From CAYSPT01 sp964432985 (GTDB lineage: Bacteria; Muiribacteriota; CAYSPT01): a DNA stretch of 64,000 nucleotides. Location of the stretch: the NCBI GenBank assembly GCA_964432985.1, contig CAYSPT010000009.1:48849-112848 (forward strand), written 5' to 3'. A program made the translations under genes and the position numbers. The notes under the pieces were generated by a model, which was given only the letters and a program-made list of their open reading frames with translations, was not told the DNA's origin and ran no database searches. This document shows, one piece after another, positions 24,918 through 33,546 of this stretch (the stretch's first letter is position 1; every line of letters begins with the position of its first letter).

Positions 24918-25994
24918 ATGAAAACTAACAAATTTTTCGGAAGGGACTGGATCGACGCCGAGATCGATTACAGCCAGGAAGAATGGTTGACCATGATTGA
25001 CGTGGGGCTGGAGCTGAAACGCCGCTACGCCATGAACGAGGATCATTCCCACATCCTGAAGGGCAAGACCCTGTTCACCATGTTCTTCAACCAGTCGCTC
25101 AGGACCCGCGCCACCTTTGCCGCCGGTATCCAGCAGCTGGGCGGTTACCACGTGGACATGGAACCGGGCAAGACCTACACCCCGGCCCGCAAAGGCTACG
25201 AGATTCCCTACAAGACCGAGCGTATCTGTGACGTGGCCCAGATGCTGAGCCGGGTGGGTGACGCCATCGCCATCCGGATGTACGGTGAGCCGGCCCAGTG
25301 GATCTACGGGTTCGCCAACGCCACCATCAAGGAGTTTGCCGAGTACTCGGACATTCCCGTCATCAACATGGAGTGCGACAAGTACCATCCCACCCAGGCC
25401 TTGGCGGACATGATCACCATCAAGGAGAAACTGGGCGGGTTCAAGAAACGCAAGTTCGTCATGTCCTGGGCCTACTCCGGCTCCACCCACAAGCCCTTCG
25501 CCGTACCGCAGAGCCTGGTGCTGGCACCGACGCTGATGGGCATGGACGTGGTCTTCGCCCGTCCGGACGGATTCCAGCTCGATCCCGAGATAATCGCCCA
25601 GTGCAAGAAGAACGCCGAGTTCTGGGGCGGGTCCTTCGACGAGACCGACGACATGGAAGCGGCCTTCGAGAACGCCGACATCGTGTACCCGAAATGCTGG
25701 GGCGCCATGGATTACTTCGCCCAGGTAGACGAGAACGGACGTATCGTCAAGAAGCAAGACCTGGACGGCATGAAGGGACTGTTCGATAAGAACAAGCACT
25801 GGATCTGCGACGAGAAGAAGATGTCGCTCATCAAGAACACGGGCTATTACATGCACTGCCTGCCGGCTGACCGGGACATGGAAGTGACCGATCCGGTCAT
25901 CGACGGCCCGCAGAGCATCGTCTTCGACGAGGCGGAGAACAGGCTTCACGCTCATAAGGCCATCATGGCCATGACGATGGGTGGCCGTCTATAG
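24918..25994 (+). CDS. YgeW-like knotted catabolic transcarbamylase
   Basis: Member of the aspartate/ornithine carbamoyltransferase superfamily. 358 residues. The carbamoyl-phosphate loop reads SLRTRATFAAG instead of STRTR, a further loop is HPTQALADM, and the HCLPADRD motif ends the second domain, as in E. coli YgeW and related N-acetyl/N-succinyl-ornithine enzymes; LGGYHVDMEPGKTYTPARKG is a long insert. YgeW was described as an ancestral knotted catabolic transcarbamylase of unknown substrate. A very strong AAGGAGGA site lies eight bases upstream. Within a pyrimidine/ureide-degrading window, phosphorolysis of a ureido compound to carbamoyl phosphate is a reasonable guess; no carbamate kinase is seen. 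Confidence 0.85.
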   Translation: MKTNKFFGRDWIDAEIDYSQEEWLTMIDVGLELKRRYAMNEDHSHILKGKTLFTMFFNQSLRTRATFAAGIQQLGGYHVDMEPGKTYTPARKGYEIPYKTERICDVAQMLSRVGDAIAIRMYGEPAQWIYGFANATIKEFAEYSDIPVINMECDKYHPTQALADMITIKEKLGGFKKRKFVMSWAYSGSTHKPFAVPQSLVLAPTLMGMDVVFARPDGFQLDPEIIAQCKKNAEFWGGSFDETDDMEAAFENADIVYPKCWGAMDYFAQVDENGRIVKKQDLDGMKGLFDKNKHWICDEKKMSLIKNTGYYMHCLPADRDMEVTDPVIDGPQSIVFDEAENRLHAHKAIMAMTMGGRL

Positions 25995-26045
25995 TCTTAT
26001 CACCCCCTACCAGGCTTCTCAGCGTTAGAGGTTGGCCGCACCACC

Positions 26046-26287
26046 CTCTGATTAATGAGCCTGGAAAGTACTGGACAAGTAAAGAAAGCCACTGGTTATC
26101 CGGTGGCTTTTTTTCTCTCTGCTTTCCAAGCTTCTTGTTTGAGGGTGGGATTGTCTGGCTTTGTTACTGAATCATGTTCTATCAGCCTTCTAGCAAAGAA
26201 GAAGCACACGTGGGTATCTCTGATTAATGAGCGTGGAAAGTACTGGACAAGTCAAGAAAGCCGCTGGTTATCCGGTGGCTTTCTTTT
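26046..26287 (+). repeat. Two 70-bp direct repeats, each ending in a terminator
   Basis: Copies at 26046-26115 and 26218-26287, 172 bases apart, differ at only a handful of positions. Each starts CTCTGATTAATGAGC, continues GGAAAGTACTGGACAAGT and ends with the hairpin/T-run described separately. The 100-odd bases between them hold nothing recognisable. The mildly conserved 20-codon frame inside each copy is probably incidental. Confidence 0.9.
26085..26114 (+). terminator. Rho-independent terminator (copy 1)
   Basis: AAAGCCACTGG (26085-26095), loop TTAT, CCGGTGGCTTT (26100-26110), then more Ts. The 11-bp stem holds one G-T wobble. Stops transcription of the transcarbamylase gene about 100 bases after its stop codon. 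Confidence 0.85.
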
Positions 26288-26289
26288 TT
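26257..26289 (+). terminator. Rho-independent terminator (copy 2)
   Basis: Repeat copy of the previous hairpin: AAAGCCGCTGG (26257-26267), TTAT, CCGGTGGCTTT (26272-26282), then CTTTTTT. The base changes keep pairing through G-T wobbles. Its T-run touches the left end of the palindromic element at 26289. Confidence 0.8.
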
Positions 26290-26471
26290 AACCCGGAAAA
26301 TGTGCTTGGTTTCGTCATGAGGCGACGGAAACAGCCGCAAATACAAGGCGCGCGACCGAGATCACCCGGAGGCGTAATTCATATTACGGTGAGGATGACC
26401 GACCGAGCGCAACGCAGTATTTGTGGCTGTTTCCTAGCCGTAATAGAAAGGCTGCTGCATTTTCCGGGTTA
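26289..26471. mobile_element. MITE-like palindromic element, 183 bp
   Basis: Perfect 14-bp terminal inverted repeats: TAACCCGGAAAATG at 26289-26302 and its complement at 26458-26471. Nested inside is an 18-bp inverted repeat with one mismatch (GGAAACAGCCGCAAATAC at 26327-26344 against 26417-26434), and the centre has CGTAAT/ATTACG at about 26373-26388. The outermost TA on both sides could be the TA target duplication typical of IS630/Tc1-type MITEs. It has no coding capacity. Its right end supplies the stop codon TAA of the FapA-like gene. Confidence 0.7.
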
Positions 26472-28625
26472 GTATGACCGTATGTTGATATCTTCTATGT
26501 CTTTTATGGTGCAGCCGACCATGGTGTGCCGTATCAAAGCGATGTCTGGGCCTATCCTGATGGAAACATTAGGGAATATTGCCCGTACAATCTCAAGCTT
26601 CCCCGAAGGTTTCTGGAACGATTCCTCGATGCTTTTTTCCAGGTGCTCTATCTTTTCCTGGAGATCATCGTCATCTTCTCCCGAGTTATCTTTCCGCTGG
26701 TTTTTCATTTCATCTTCGAGCTTTTGCAGTTGATGGATGAGAAACGGATCTCCTCCCACCTGAATCAACGTTTTCGTACATGATGGAGAGCCAAGTTCCC
26801 GGGCACGGATCGATTCGGCAGCCGCAATGTTTCCACCAATCAGGCATCCTCGCCTTGAAGCGACTTCAACCTGTCGTGCGAAGATTTGGCTGTTGAATAT
26901 GGAATTCCGTACCTTTACCGTTCCTTCGACCACCACGCATGCGTTTTCTATAAACTTGGCCTTGAGGTCTCCACCGGCCTCAGCATATGCTCCAGGATGA
27001 CCGACCAGTCCGGAGCCAATGACAATATTTCCACCGGCCTTCAAGTATGCATTGCCAACAGTACCTTTGATGATAATGTCATTTTTCGAGCACACTGAAA
27101 ATCCGTCGAGAACATTGCCCGTGACGATGACATCCCCGTGAAAGTCGATATTCCCGGTAGAGAAATCAACATCGCCGTCCACTTTCATTGTTTCCTGTAT
27201 GCGGATTCTGCCTTTACTCACCGAGGGCCGTCCATGAGAAACGGCAATGATCCGTTCCTTGCCATCCATGCGGGCATTTTCGCCGGCTATCATAACCACA
27301 TCCTCGCCGTGGCCGGCAAACAGGACGTCACCCGTTACCGTGAATCCATCGATCCCCGGCTCTGCGGGTACTTTTTCAGCGAGCAATGTACCAGGATCAA
27401 CTGACGGACTGGAGAAGAAGGCGTAGTGATCAACCTTTTCATCTTCAGAAAACTCGGTTCCCTGTGAGAACATCAATTCCCAGCGGGCCGGCTCACCCTT
27501 TTGAGCGGGCTTACCCGCGGCCACCCGCCATTTTTTGTTTTTATCACCCGCCAGCACGGCCCGGGCCACTTCGTTCTCATCAACTCCGGCGGTAACTCCC
27601 TTGTCTTTTAATGCCTTCAGCGCACGCTTTAAGGTGAGGGATTTTCCATGGTTGGGAGGATGCACGGTAATGAATGCCTTCATGGCTCCGTGGGGAATTT
27701 CCACCTCCGCGCTTCCGTCACAGGGGGCCACTACAACCCTGGTGGAATCCGGAACTCCCATGAGACGCTTCACGGCATGCCTGTCAAGACCTGTAACTCC
27801 GCATTCATCCAGTATCTGCATGACAAAATCATGCAGCCGTTCCCCCTCCTTTTCTGGAGGGCTTTCGGATTCGGGGGAGTCACCGAGCTTTCGCACTTCG
27901 ACTCCGTTAGCCCCCCAGATGATCAGCAGCGGCGGGATGTCTTTGGAGAACACCAGGGTAGTTTTGAACTTATTGAGGGAGGGATCAAAAACAGCCTGGA
28001 GGAGGCTTTCCGGAATCTCCGAAGCGGTCTTGCACACACGTTCCTGTGACACCGGCTCTCCGCAGGGGCCCGGCGGACTGATACGCAACAGAGTGCAGTT
28101 GGCTGTTTTTTTCGCGGTGACCATACCGTTACAGGAGGCCACGAGAACCTGTTCTTCCTGCTGTTCCGAAAGAGCGCGGGAAAGCTGCTTTTCATCTATT
28201 TGTGTTACTCCTTTATTCAACAGAAAGCTTCTGGCTACAACCAGCGCTTCTCTTCGGGACGGTCCTGAAGTGAATGTCTTCTTCAGGGGGCATTGCAGGA
28301 ACGCACCGTCCTCCGTAAACGAAATTGATTTTTCGAGGGAAGTTTCGAACTCGGCCGTAAACGGGGCAGGAAATCCACCGGAAACAACAGTAACACGAAA
28401 GACAGCTGCTTTCTTGGCTACCGTGAAAAAGCCGTTTCGGCCTTTCTCCATCAATTCCAGGTCTATAATGCGCTCCCTGGCTTTCAGGTGTTTCCCGGCC
28501 TTCTCTTCAGCTTCGGCTTCACTGAAGGCCTGAATATCGAACTCGCGGACAGGGGAAAATCCTGTCAAGTCCCCGTTCGAGCTCTCAGCAGTTTTATTGG
28601 TAGTAAGATCGTCTGGCAGTTCCAT
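26469..28625 (-). CDS. FapA/DUF342 family polymer-forming protein
   Basis: 718 residues. N-terminal Jag-N/FapA-N-like segment (EFDIQAFSEAEAEEKAGKHL), a middle part with repeats of DUF342 N-domain type (ITVHPPNHGKSLTLKRALKAL), and a C-terminal right-handed parallel beta-helix (VDGDVDFSTGNIDFHGDV, IIIKGTVGNAYLKAGGNIVI, GCLIGGNIAAAESIRA), ending with a charged coiled coil and short tail. FapA-family proteins are bactofilin-like factors tied to envelope or flagellar polarity. AGGAGG lies three bases before the ATG, close spacing. The stop codon is inside the MITE-like element, so the native C-terminus may have been altered. Confidence 0.85.
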   Translation of the reverse strand: MELPDDLTTNKTAESSNGDLTGFSPVREFDIQAFSEAEAEEKAGKHLKARERIIDLELMEKGRNGFFTVAKKAAVFRVTVVSGGFPAPFTAEFETSLEKSISFTEDGAFLQCPLKKTFTSGPSRREALVVARSFLLNKGVTQIDEKQLSRALSEQQEEQVLVASCNGMVTAKKTANCTLLRISPPGPCGEPVSQERVCKTASEIPESLLQAVFDPSLNKFKTTLVFSKDIPPLLIIWGANGVEVRKLGDSPESESPPEKEGERLHDFVMQILDECGVTGLDRHAVKRLMGVPDSTRVVVAPCDGSAEVEIPHGAMKAFITVHPPNHGKSLTLKRALKALKDKGVTAGVDENEVARAVLAGDKNKKWRVAAGKPAQKGEPARWELMFSQGTEFSEDEKVDHYAFFSSPSVDPGTLLAEKVPAEPGIDGFTVTGDVLFAGHGEDVVMIAGENARMDGKERIIAVSHGRPSVSKGRIRIQETMKVDGDVDFSTGNIDFHGDVIVTGNVLDGFSVCSKNDIIIKGTVGNAYLKAGGNIVIGSGLVGHPGAYAEAGGDLKAKFIENACVVVEGTVKVRNSIFNSQIFARQVEVASRRGCLIGGNIAAAESIRARELGSPSCTKTLIQVGGDPFLIHQLQKLEDEMKNQRKDNSGEDDDDLQEKIEHLEKSIEESFQKPSGKLEIVRAIFPNVSIRIGPDIALIRHTMVGCTIKDIEDINIRSY

Positions 28626-28682
28626 CTGCCTCCTGGTTATCCATCCTTGGATTCCTTGTGACCGGGTGGAATAGATTTGATA

Positions 28683-28802
28683 CTACATGAATATACTCAA
28701 AGCCATACACAGCAGCATCAAAGAGATAGTAATCATTTCAATTAACAAGACTACACGGTTTTCCAGTGCTTCTGGAGTGTCCCGATGTTCGCCTGTCTTC
28801 AT
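28683..28802 (-). CDS. Putative small membrane protein, 39 residues
   Basis: Unannotated-size ORF: start ATG at 28802 with GGGAGAG seven bases upstream. Polar N-terminus MKTGEHRDTPEALENR then one uninterrupted hydrophobic helix (VVLLIEMITISLMLLCMALS). It sits 57 bases upstream of the FapA-like gene on the same strand and may be cotranscribed. Hydrophobic organisation plus ribosome site make it plausible, but no homologue is known to me. Confidence 0.45.
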   Translation of the reverse strand: MKTGEHRDTPEALENRVVLLIEMITISLMLLCMALSIFM

Positions 28803-29123
28803 GATTACTCTCCCGTTCTGTCCTGAATACTGTCAAGTTCCCTGCATGGTGCTGCATTGCATGTATCCCAACCTCATTGTTAAGCAAAATTCCTGCCAAT
28901 AACTAATCCAGTACGGGAAACACTTGTGTTTAAAGGGATTTTCAGTCAAGTAAAGAGCAATAGGAGTGGTGATCCTGTGTTCAGTAACCGGACAGTTATC
29001 GCCGGGCAGGTGTTCACTATCCGTTCAGTAAATTCCAATATACCCCTGAATAATGCAGTTGGTTGCACCCCGAAGAGATACCTACAGCCAAACGGATGAT
29101 CCAGTAGAAATGAAGAACTTGAC
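28803..29123. other. Intergenic region, nothing recognised
   Basis: About 320 bases between the small ORF and the HAD gene. No convincing promoter, hairpin with T-run, RNA gene or ORF with a ribosome site was seen on either strand. TTGACA on the minus strand near 28834 has no matching -10. Confidence 0.6.
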
Positions 29124-29732
29124 TCAAGCTGTGATGCCGAGCAGATCGGACAGGCTTTGAAGGGTCACATCGCCCTTGATTCCCAGTCCGGCAAACCGTA
29201 CGGCGGCGGCGGCGGCGGCATCCCGGTCGAACCGTGAATCACCTACCACCAGGGATTCATCGCAACCCACACCAAGCAGCGTACACGCTTTCAGGATCAT
29301 ATCCGGCGCCGGTTTTGACTGGGGAACATCCGTCCCGCCCACCAGCGTGTCCAATTCCAGAGCGGCAAACTCTAGAATCTCCCGAGCCAACGGAGCCGGG
29401 GTGTTGGTAATCAGAGAGGTCTTGATTCCCCGGGCTTTGAGACTAGACAGGACGTTTGCTGCTTCCGGATTGATTTGGATGTGCTGGACATGGTCCATGA
29501 AATGCCTGTTGTAGTACGCTTCGATATCTTCAACGGTTTTACCGGGATAATAATTTTTGATATCAGCCTGTACACCCTGTCCCCAGGTTGTTTGAAACAG
29601 TTCCCGGGAAATAGCCGGATAGCGCAATTCTCCCGCGGCGGCGTTCATGAGATGAAACCACACCTCGTAACTGTCCACCAGCACTCCGTCCAGATCGAAC
29701 AGGACAGCGCGTAGCATCCGGTGCCCGCTCAT
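29124..29732 (-). CDS. HAD-superfamily hydrolase, phosphoglycolate-phosphatase-like
   Basis: About 202 residues. HAD motif I VLFDLDGVLVDS (both Asp present), motif II SLITNTP, motif III Lys in QSKPAPD, motif IV VVGDSRFDRDAA. Helical cap after motif I as in subfamily IA phosphatases. Substrate unknown; phosphoglycolate, sugar phosphates or pyrophosphate are possible. The ATG at 29732 lies four bases beyond the upstream stop with GGAAGAG seven bases ahead; another ATG is at 29717. Last gene of the leftward block. Confidence 0.87.
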   Translation of the reverse strand: MSGHRMLRAVLFDLDGVLVDSYEVWFHLMNAAAGELRYPAISRELFQTTWGQGVQADIKNYYPGKTVEDIEAYYNRHFMDHVQHIQINPEAANVLSSLKARGIKTSLITNTPAPLAREILEFAALELDTLVGGTDVPQSKPAPDMILKACTLLGVGCDESLVVGDSRFDRDAAAAAAVRFAGLGIKGDVTLQSLSDLLGITA

Positions 29733-29736
29733 CACC

Positions 29737-30753
29737 CTACTCTTCCACAGGAACCAGTTTGAAAATGGACAGTTTCTCCGCCTCCACCTGTACCGCGTAG
29801 ATGTCACCATCCGGAGAAACCCAATCCGGGGTGGTGACATGCAGTCCTTCAAATAGCAGTTCGGTGATAATGGTACTAACTATCGTACCGTCCGGGTCAA
29901 AAGCAACATAGTAGCGCGCAGAATCGGTGTCGAAGGTAACGTGAAAGTTACCGGAGAAATCAAAACCCACCGGCTTGACATACTTGATGTCCTTTTCCGA
30001 GGTGATGGTGCCCAGCGTTTCAGCCAGGTTACCATTTTCGTCGTAAACGACAATGTCCCGGGATTTCAAATCCCCCTTGAACAGGATCTGGTGCAGGTTG
30101 CCGAAACCGTCCACCGCCGTAAACGTAAGTCCCCGGTAGGCGGTGAGAAACGATCCGTTCTTATCGTAGGCGATGGTCCGGGCCTGGGAAACGTCTTCCA
30201 CATAAATGGTGCCTGCTTCGGAGGTGTGGATCTTGTTGATCTGTCTGAACTCACCCGGGCCGGTACCGGTTTTCCCTATAAGGCGGATGAACTCCCCTTT
30301 TTCGCTAACGGCAATTACACGGTTGCTGATGGCATCCGCCAGGTAAAGCACATCTGGAGGGTACATGACCAGGTCGATTATCCGCGGTGTTTCCTCAAGT
30401 GCTGCCGCTTTCTGGACGTCCTTAAGATCGATGATTTTCTGGACCTTGCCGTCGGGAGCGCAGGCACAAATACGGAGGTTCAGGGTATCGGCAATAAAAA
30501 GCCGTCCACCGCTGACCGCCAAAAAAGCTGTAGGGCCATGCATAAAGCCGTCGTCCACATACCCGTCCGTCACCAGCCATTTCAGCTGACCAGATTCGGA
30601 GCCGTTTTTAAATTTCGCAACAGTGGTAAACTGTCCCATGGTCACCGCCCGTCCACTATGCGGAAAAAACGCGCAGCCAGTCAAGACAATCAGAAGAAGC
30701 AGAATGCCTTTGCTGTTCAGTGTAGATTTCATGACAGTACCGTAATCCTTCAT
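29737..30753 (-). CDS. Lipoprotein with NHL/beta-propeller repeats
   Basis: 338 residues. Signal with a lipobox (LLLLIVLTGCAFF), so the mature protein should be lipid-anchored at Cys. Remainder is NHL-like: repeated blocks of GRLFIADTLNLRICACAPDG, DVLYLADAISNRVIAVSEKG and TIYVEDVSQARTIAYDKNG type. Such propellers bind proteins or glycans; the ligand is unknown. Start ATG overlaps the upstream stop (ATGA), implying coupling; a second in-frame ATG seven codons later is also possible. Confidence 0.82.
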   Translation of the reverse strand: MKDYGTVMKSTLNSKGILLLLIVLTGCAFFPHSGRAVTMGQFTTVAKFKNGSESGQLKWLVTDGYVDDGFMHGPTAFLAVSGGRLFIADTLNLRICACAPDGKVQKIIDLKDVQKAAALEETPRIIDLVMYPPDVLYLADAISNRVIAVSEKGEFIRLIGKTGTGPGEFRQINKIHTSEAGTIYVEDVSQARTIAYDKNGSFLTAYRGLTFTAVDGFGNLHQILFKGDLKSRDIVVYDENGNLAETLGTITSEKDIKYVKPVGFDFSGNFHVTFDTDSARYYVAFDPDGTIVSTIITELLFEGLHVTTPDWVSPDGDIYAVQVEAEKLSIFKLVPVEE

Positions 30754-31826
30754 GTCCGGGCCAGCTTGTCGAGCATCTGGTCGGTCCCCTTGATCCGATA
30801 GATACCGGCCCAGCGCTGCCGGTAGTGCCGGGGAAGCACTTCGATACGGACCCCGGTGGTTCCCTGTTTGCCGTACATATAGGAGTTCTCCCGCCGGGTG
30901 GTGGAATGGGCGATCACCGGGTTGCCGGAGCGATCGTACCCCATGAAGACACCGACGTGACCATACTTCGCCCCTTTGTTCATGACAAATATATCACCGG
31001 GTTTGATCTTATTGCGAGGATTGGGAGGCGGCCACTCTGAGGTTATCTTTTCGGAATAGCGGCTTGACTTGTAATTGGTGCTGGTTGGATACCAGCTGCC
31101 TTTGGGAAATACCGGCGGGATACCCGACAGGGCCGCCAGTTTCTGGTAGAAAGATCCGGTGAATCCGGAACAGTCGGTGATGGAAGCGAAACCGTCCTGC
31201 CACGTGTGCCCTCCGGCCAGTTTGTACTGCTTGTTGGAATCGCAGAACTTTTGAACCAGATCAAAAACCGGCTTGTACCGCTTCGAATCATAGCCGAAAT
31301 CCGCGGGATTAAGATTTCCTCCCAGATCAGTGGTAATAGGTCCGTCGTCGTTGTCGCTGGAGTCTCCGTCATCGGGTTTCTCACCGATGATCGGCGGCAC
31401 ATACCCGCCGAAGGCGATGTAACGGTGGGAGCACCAGCCGGTTGACCTTCCGTCGTTTACCTTGTACCAGCCCGACACCGGGTCTCGGCCCAGAATCTTC
31501 AGGGGTGTACCGGCTTTGAGTGTTTTTTTGATCCTGAACCTGATTCCCGGTCCCTGGCGCATGTTGAGAAACCAGCAGCGAGGCGGTTCCGCCACTTTGG
31601 CAATCATATCCGGCGGCACCACTATGTCTCCGCTTCCCGCTATCGCTGCACTGCCGGTGGCTGAGCTTCCATCCGGCTGCCTGTTGTTTAACAGCGGCTC
31701 GAATAATTCCCCGCCGCGGGCCGGAAACGTAACAACAAAAACCAGGCTGCCGACCAGAATAAAATACAATACCATAGCCAGGGATGATGAAACTTTTGAT
31801 CGTCTATCCGATTTCTGACATACCAT
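30750..31826 (-). CDS. Secreted SH3b - NlpC/P60 peptidoglycan hydrolase
   Basis: About 358 residues from the ATG at 31826 (AAGGGTG six bases upstream). N-terminal signal/anchor (SSSLAMVLYFILVGSLVFVV). Bacterial SH3 domain at about 85-150 (FLNMRQGPGIRFRIKKTLKAG, GWYKVNDGRSTGWC). A charged linker leads to an NlpC/P60 catalytic domain with Cys in ITDCSGF, His in GHVGVFMG and a final His in VIAHST. Likely a cell-wall endopeptidase cleaving D-Glu-meso-DAP type bonds. Followed directly by the NHL lipoprotein with overlapping codons. Confidence 0.88.
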   Translation of the reverse strand: MVCQKSDRRSKVSSSLAMVLYFILVGSLVFVVTFPARGGELFEPLLNNRQPDGSSATGSAAIAGSGDIVVPPDMIAKVAEPPRCWFLNMRQGPGIRFRIKKTLKAGTPLKILGRDPVSGWYKVNDGRSTGWCSHRYIAFGGYVPPIIGEKPDDGDSSDNDDGPITTDLGGNLNPADFGYDSKRYKPVFDLVQKFCDSNKQYKLAGGHTWQDGFASITDCSGFTGSFYQKLAALSGIPPVFPKGSWYPTSTNYKSSRYSEKITSEWPPPNPRNKIKPGDIFVMNKGAKYGHVGVFMGYDRSGNPVIAHSTTRRENSYMYGKQGTTGVRIEVLPRHYRQRWAGIYRIKGTDQMLDKLART

Positions 31827-32016
31827 GCTATTCACCCTTTCCCGGGAACTGAAACATCTGTTTTGGCCACGAGGACCGCGCATTTGAGACATTTTACCCC
31901 TCCCATTCTACCTGATTCTATGCAAGGCAGGCTCTAATGTTTCATTTTTTTTCGAAAAAAAAAGGGAGAGTATCCGAGCGGAAATCGAAGAAAGAACGGC
32001 GGCAGCAGCCTGGATA

Positions 32017-32943
32017 TCACGGTACGATAAAAGGCAGCACCGCCGGAATGATTCGCACTGAAAACTCCCGGCCAGGCGAAACGACTTCTCCGTCCGCCTC
32101 ACAGGGCAGATCAAAGGGTGAAGAAACGGTAAGGGCTGAAGAAAGCCGCAGCAAGGTTACTCCGGGGAGAGTAACATGAGTTCCCCGGGTGGAGCGGTAA
32201 AGATAATACAAGGCCCTGAGCGTGCCCACCGGCTCGATGATACAGACATTCAGCACACCGTCGGTGATGGACGCCGAAGGGTTGATCATGAACATCGCCC
32301 CGTATGAATGACCATTGGTGATGGCCAGAAGGGCGGCTTTTCCCCGGTAGTGCCCGTCTTCATATTCAACCACCATGTCAAAATCACGTATGCCGGAACA
32401 AACTTCCTTCACAGCGGCGGCCAGATAGCCAACCGGCTTGGGAAGAAATGTCAGTGTTCTTTTTAACCGGTCGGCGGTTTCGTTGATCACGGCATCTATT
32501 CCGAAGCTCAATGAGTTTATGAAATAATGGTCATTCACCCGGCCTACATCCACCGGCAACTCGGTGCCGGTGCGAAGAATTTGAAAGGCTTCTTTCACAT
32601 CCGGGGGAATGAACAGAGCCTTGGCAAAATCATTCCCGGTTCCAGCCGGGACCAGTCCGAGACTGCAGGGTAAAGGACGTGTTTTCCCAACAGCCGTCAT
32701 CACTCCGTTGAGTCCTTCGTGCAAAAGACCGTCCCCGCCAACAATAACAATGCGGTCATATCCCTGCCTTACGGCCCGTTCGGAAACGGCCCGGGCGCTT
32801 CGCTCACCCCCGGCTGTGGTTACCACATCATGAACTGTCCCTCCTTGCCGGCGCTGTTCGGAACGGTAGACAGATAATTCATTGAAGAAAAGCTGGCTTC
32901 GGGACCGACTGACGAACGGTTTTATGACAAACAGAATTTTCAT
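32017..32943 (-). CDS. Diacylglycerol kinase/YegS-like lipid kinase
   Basis: 308 residues. The DAGK catalytic signature is clear: VIVGGDGLLHEGLNG, then LGLVPAGTGNDFAKAL and a C-terminal beta domain with ITDGVLNVCIIEPVG. Probably phosphorylates diacylglycerol or another lipid at the inner membrane; exact lipid unknown. The start lies four bases after the exonuclease stop. A 190-base spacer with an A/T-rich T8-CGA9 palindrome separates it from the downstream hydrolase. Confidence 0.88.
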   Translation of the reverse strand: MKILFVIKPFVSRSRSQLFFNELSVYRSEQRRQGGTVHDVVTTAGGERSARAVSERAVRQGYDRIVIVGGDGLLHEGLNGVMTAVGKTRPLPCSLGLVPAGTGNDFAKALFIPPDVKEAFQILRTGTELPVDVGRVNDHYFINSLSFGIDAVINETADRLKRTLTFLPKPVGYLAAAVKEVCSGIRDFDMVVEYEDGHYRGKAALLAITNGHSYGAMFMINPSASITDGVLNVCIIEPVGTLRALYYLYRSTRGTHVTLPGVTLLRLSSALTVSSPFDLPCEADGEVVSPGREFSVRIIPAVLPFIVP

Positions 32944-32947
32944 CAGA

Positions 32948-33523
32948 TCAAGTAATCCGGTGCAGTTTGTTTCTGTCGGCCAGCATGTTGCAGAAGAGCA
33001 TTCCCTGTTCATGGGCATCAGACAAGGCCACGTGACTTTTTACATTTTCATCAAACCAGCGTTTCGGCATTGTACTTTTGTACACCTGGTGAAAATCCAG
33101 ACCGAGCAGGGTGAAGGCCAGGGTTTTCATATCCAGAGCCACATACGAAAACGGATTTTCACCGGCGAAACGGTTCAGATACCAGCAGATAAACATGAAA
33201 TCAAAGGAAGCCGGATACCCGACAAACACCGGCCGGGCGGGAAGATCATTGAGCCACTGAACATACGCTTTCATGGCTGTTTCCGGGGTCTGCAGGTCGC
33301 GCCGACACTCTGCCCACGCTTCCGGCTGCCCTTGCCACCACTGCATGGTGTCCGGGTCCTGACTGGCCTCCGGCAGCAGTTCCAGGTTGGCTGAAAATGT
33401 GTCAACAACAGTTTTATCCGAAAGCAGCGCTACCGATCCGAAACTCAACATGGAGTATTCTCCCGGAATCGGTCCGTCAGATTCGACATCGGTGCTGACA
33501 TATATCTCTTGCGGTGTGGTCAC
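32948..33523 (-). CDS. DEDD-type 3'-5' exonuclease domain protein
   Basis: About 191 residues from a GTG at 33523. Exo I motif Asp-x-Glu in YVSTDVESDGPI, Exo II around VFVGYPASFDFMF, and Exo III HVALSDAHEQG give the four acidic residues and the His of DEDDh (DnaQ-like) exonucleases. The frame can be extended to 33709, but that part is the 18-bp repeat array and the end of the upstream gene, so it is rejected. Start is approximate: the ribosome site is weak. Confidence 0.8.
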   Translation of the reverse strand: MTTPQEIYVSTDVESDGPIPGEYSMLSFGSVALLSDKTVVDTFSANLELLPEASQDPDTMQWWQGQPEAWAECRRDLQTPETAMKAYVQWLNDLPARPVFVGYPASFDFMFICWYLNRFAGENPFSYVALDMKTLAFTLLGLDFHQVYKSTMPKRWFDENVKSHVALSDAHEQGMLFCNMLADRNKLHRIT

Positions 33524-33546
33524 GATATCACTCTTTTTCTTGTCTA

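Noticed and set aside
24780..25955. Long antisense ORF opposite the transcarbamylase (391 codons)
   Set aside because: Shadow of a strongly biased gene; no motif and it runs through the opposite promoter.
26055..26472. Two short ORFs inside the 70-bp repeats
   Set aside because: The frames arise from the repeat itself and the terminator; no independent evidence for coding.
27535..28533. 332-codon ORF opposite the FapA-like gene
   Set aside because: Low-complexity Ser/Arg-rich translation typical of an antisense shadow.
31937..32016. Terminator at the T8-CGA9 palindrome
   Set aside because: Pure A/T palindrome without a GC stem; not a convincing rho-independent terminator.
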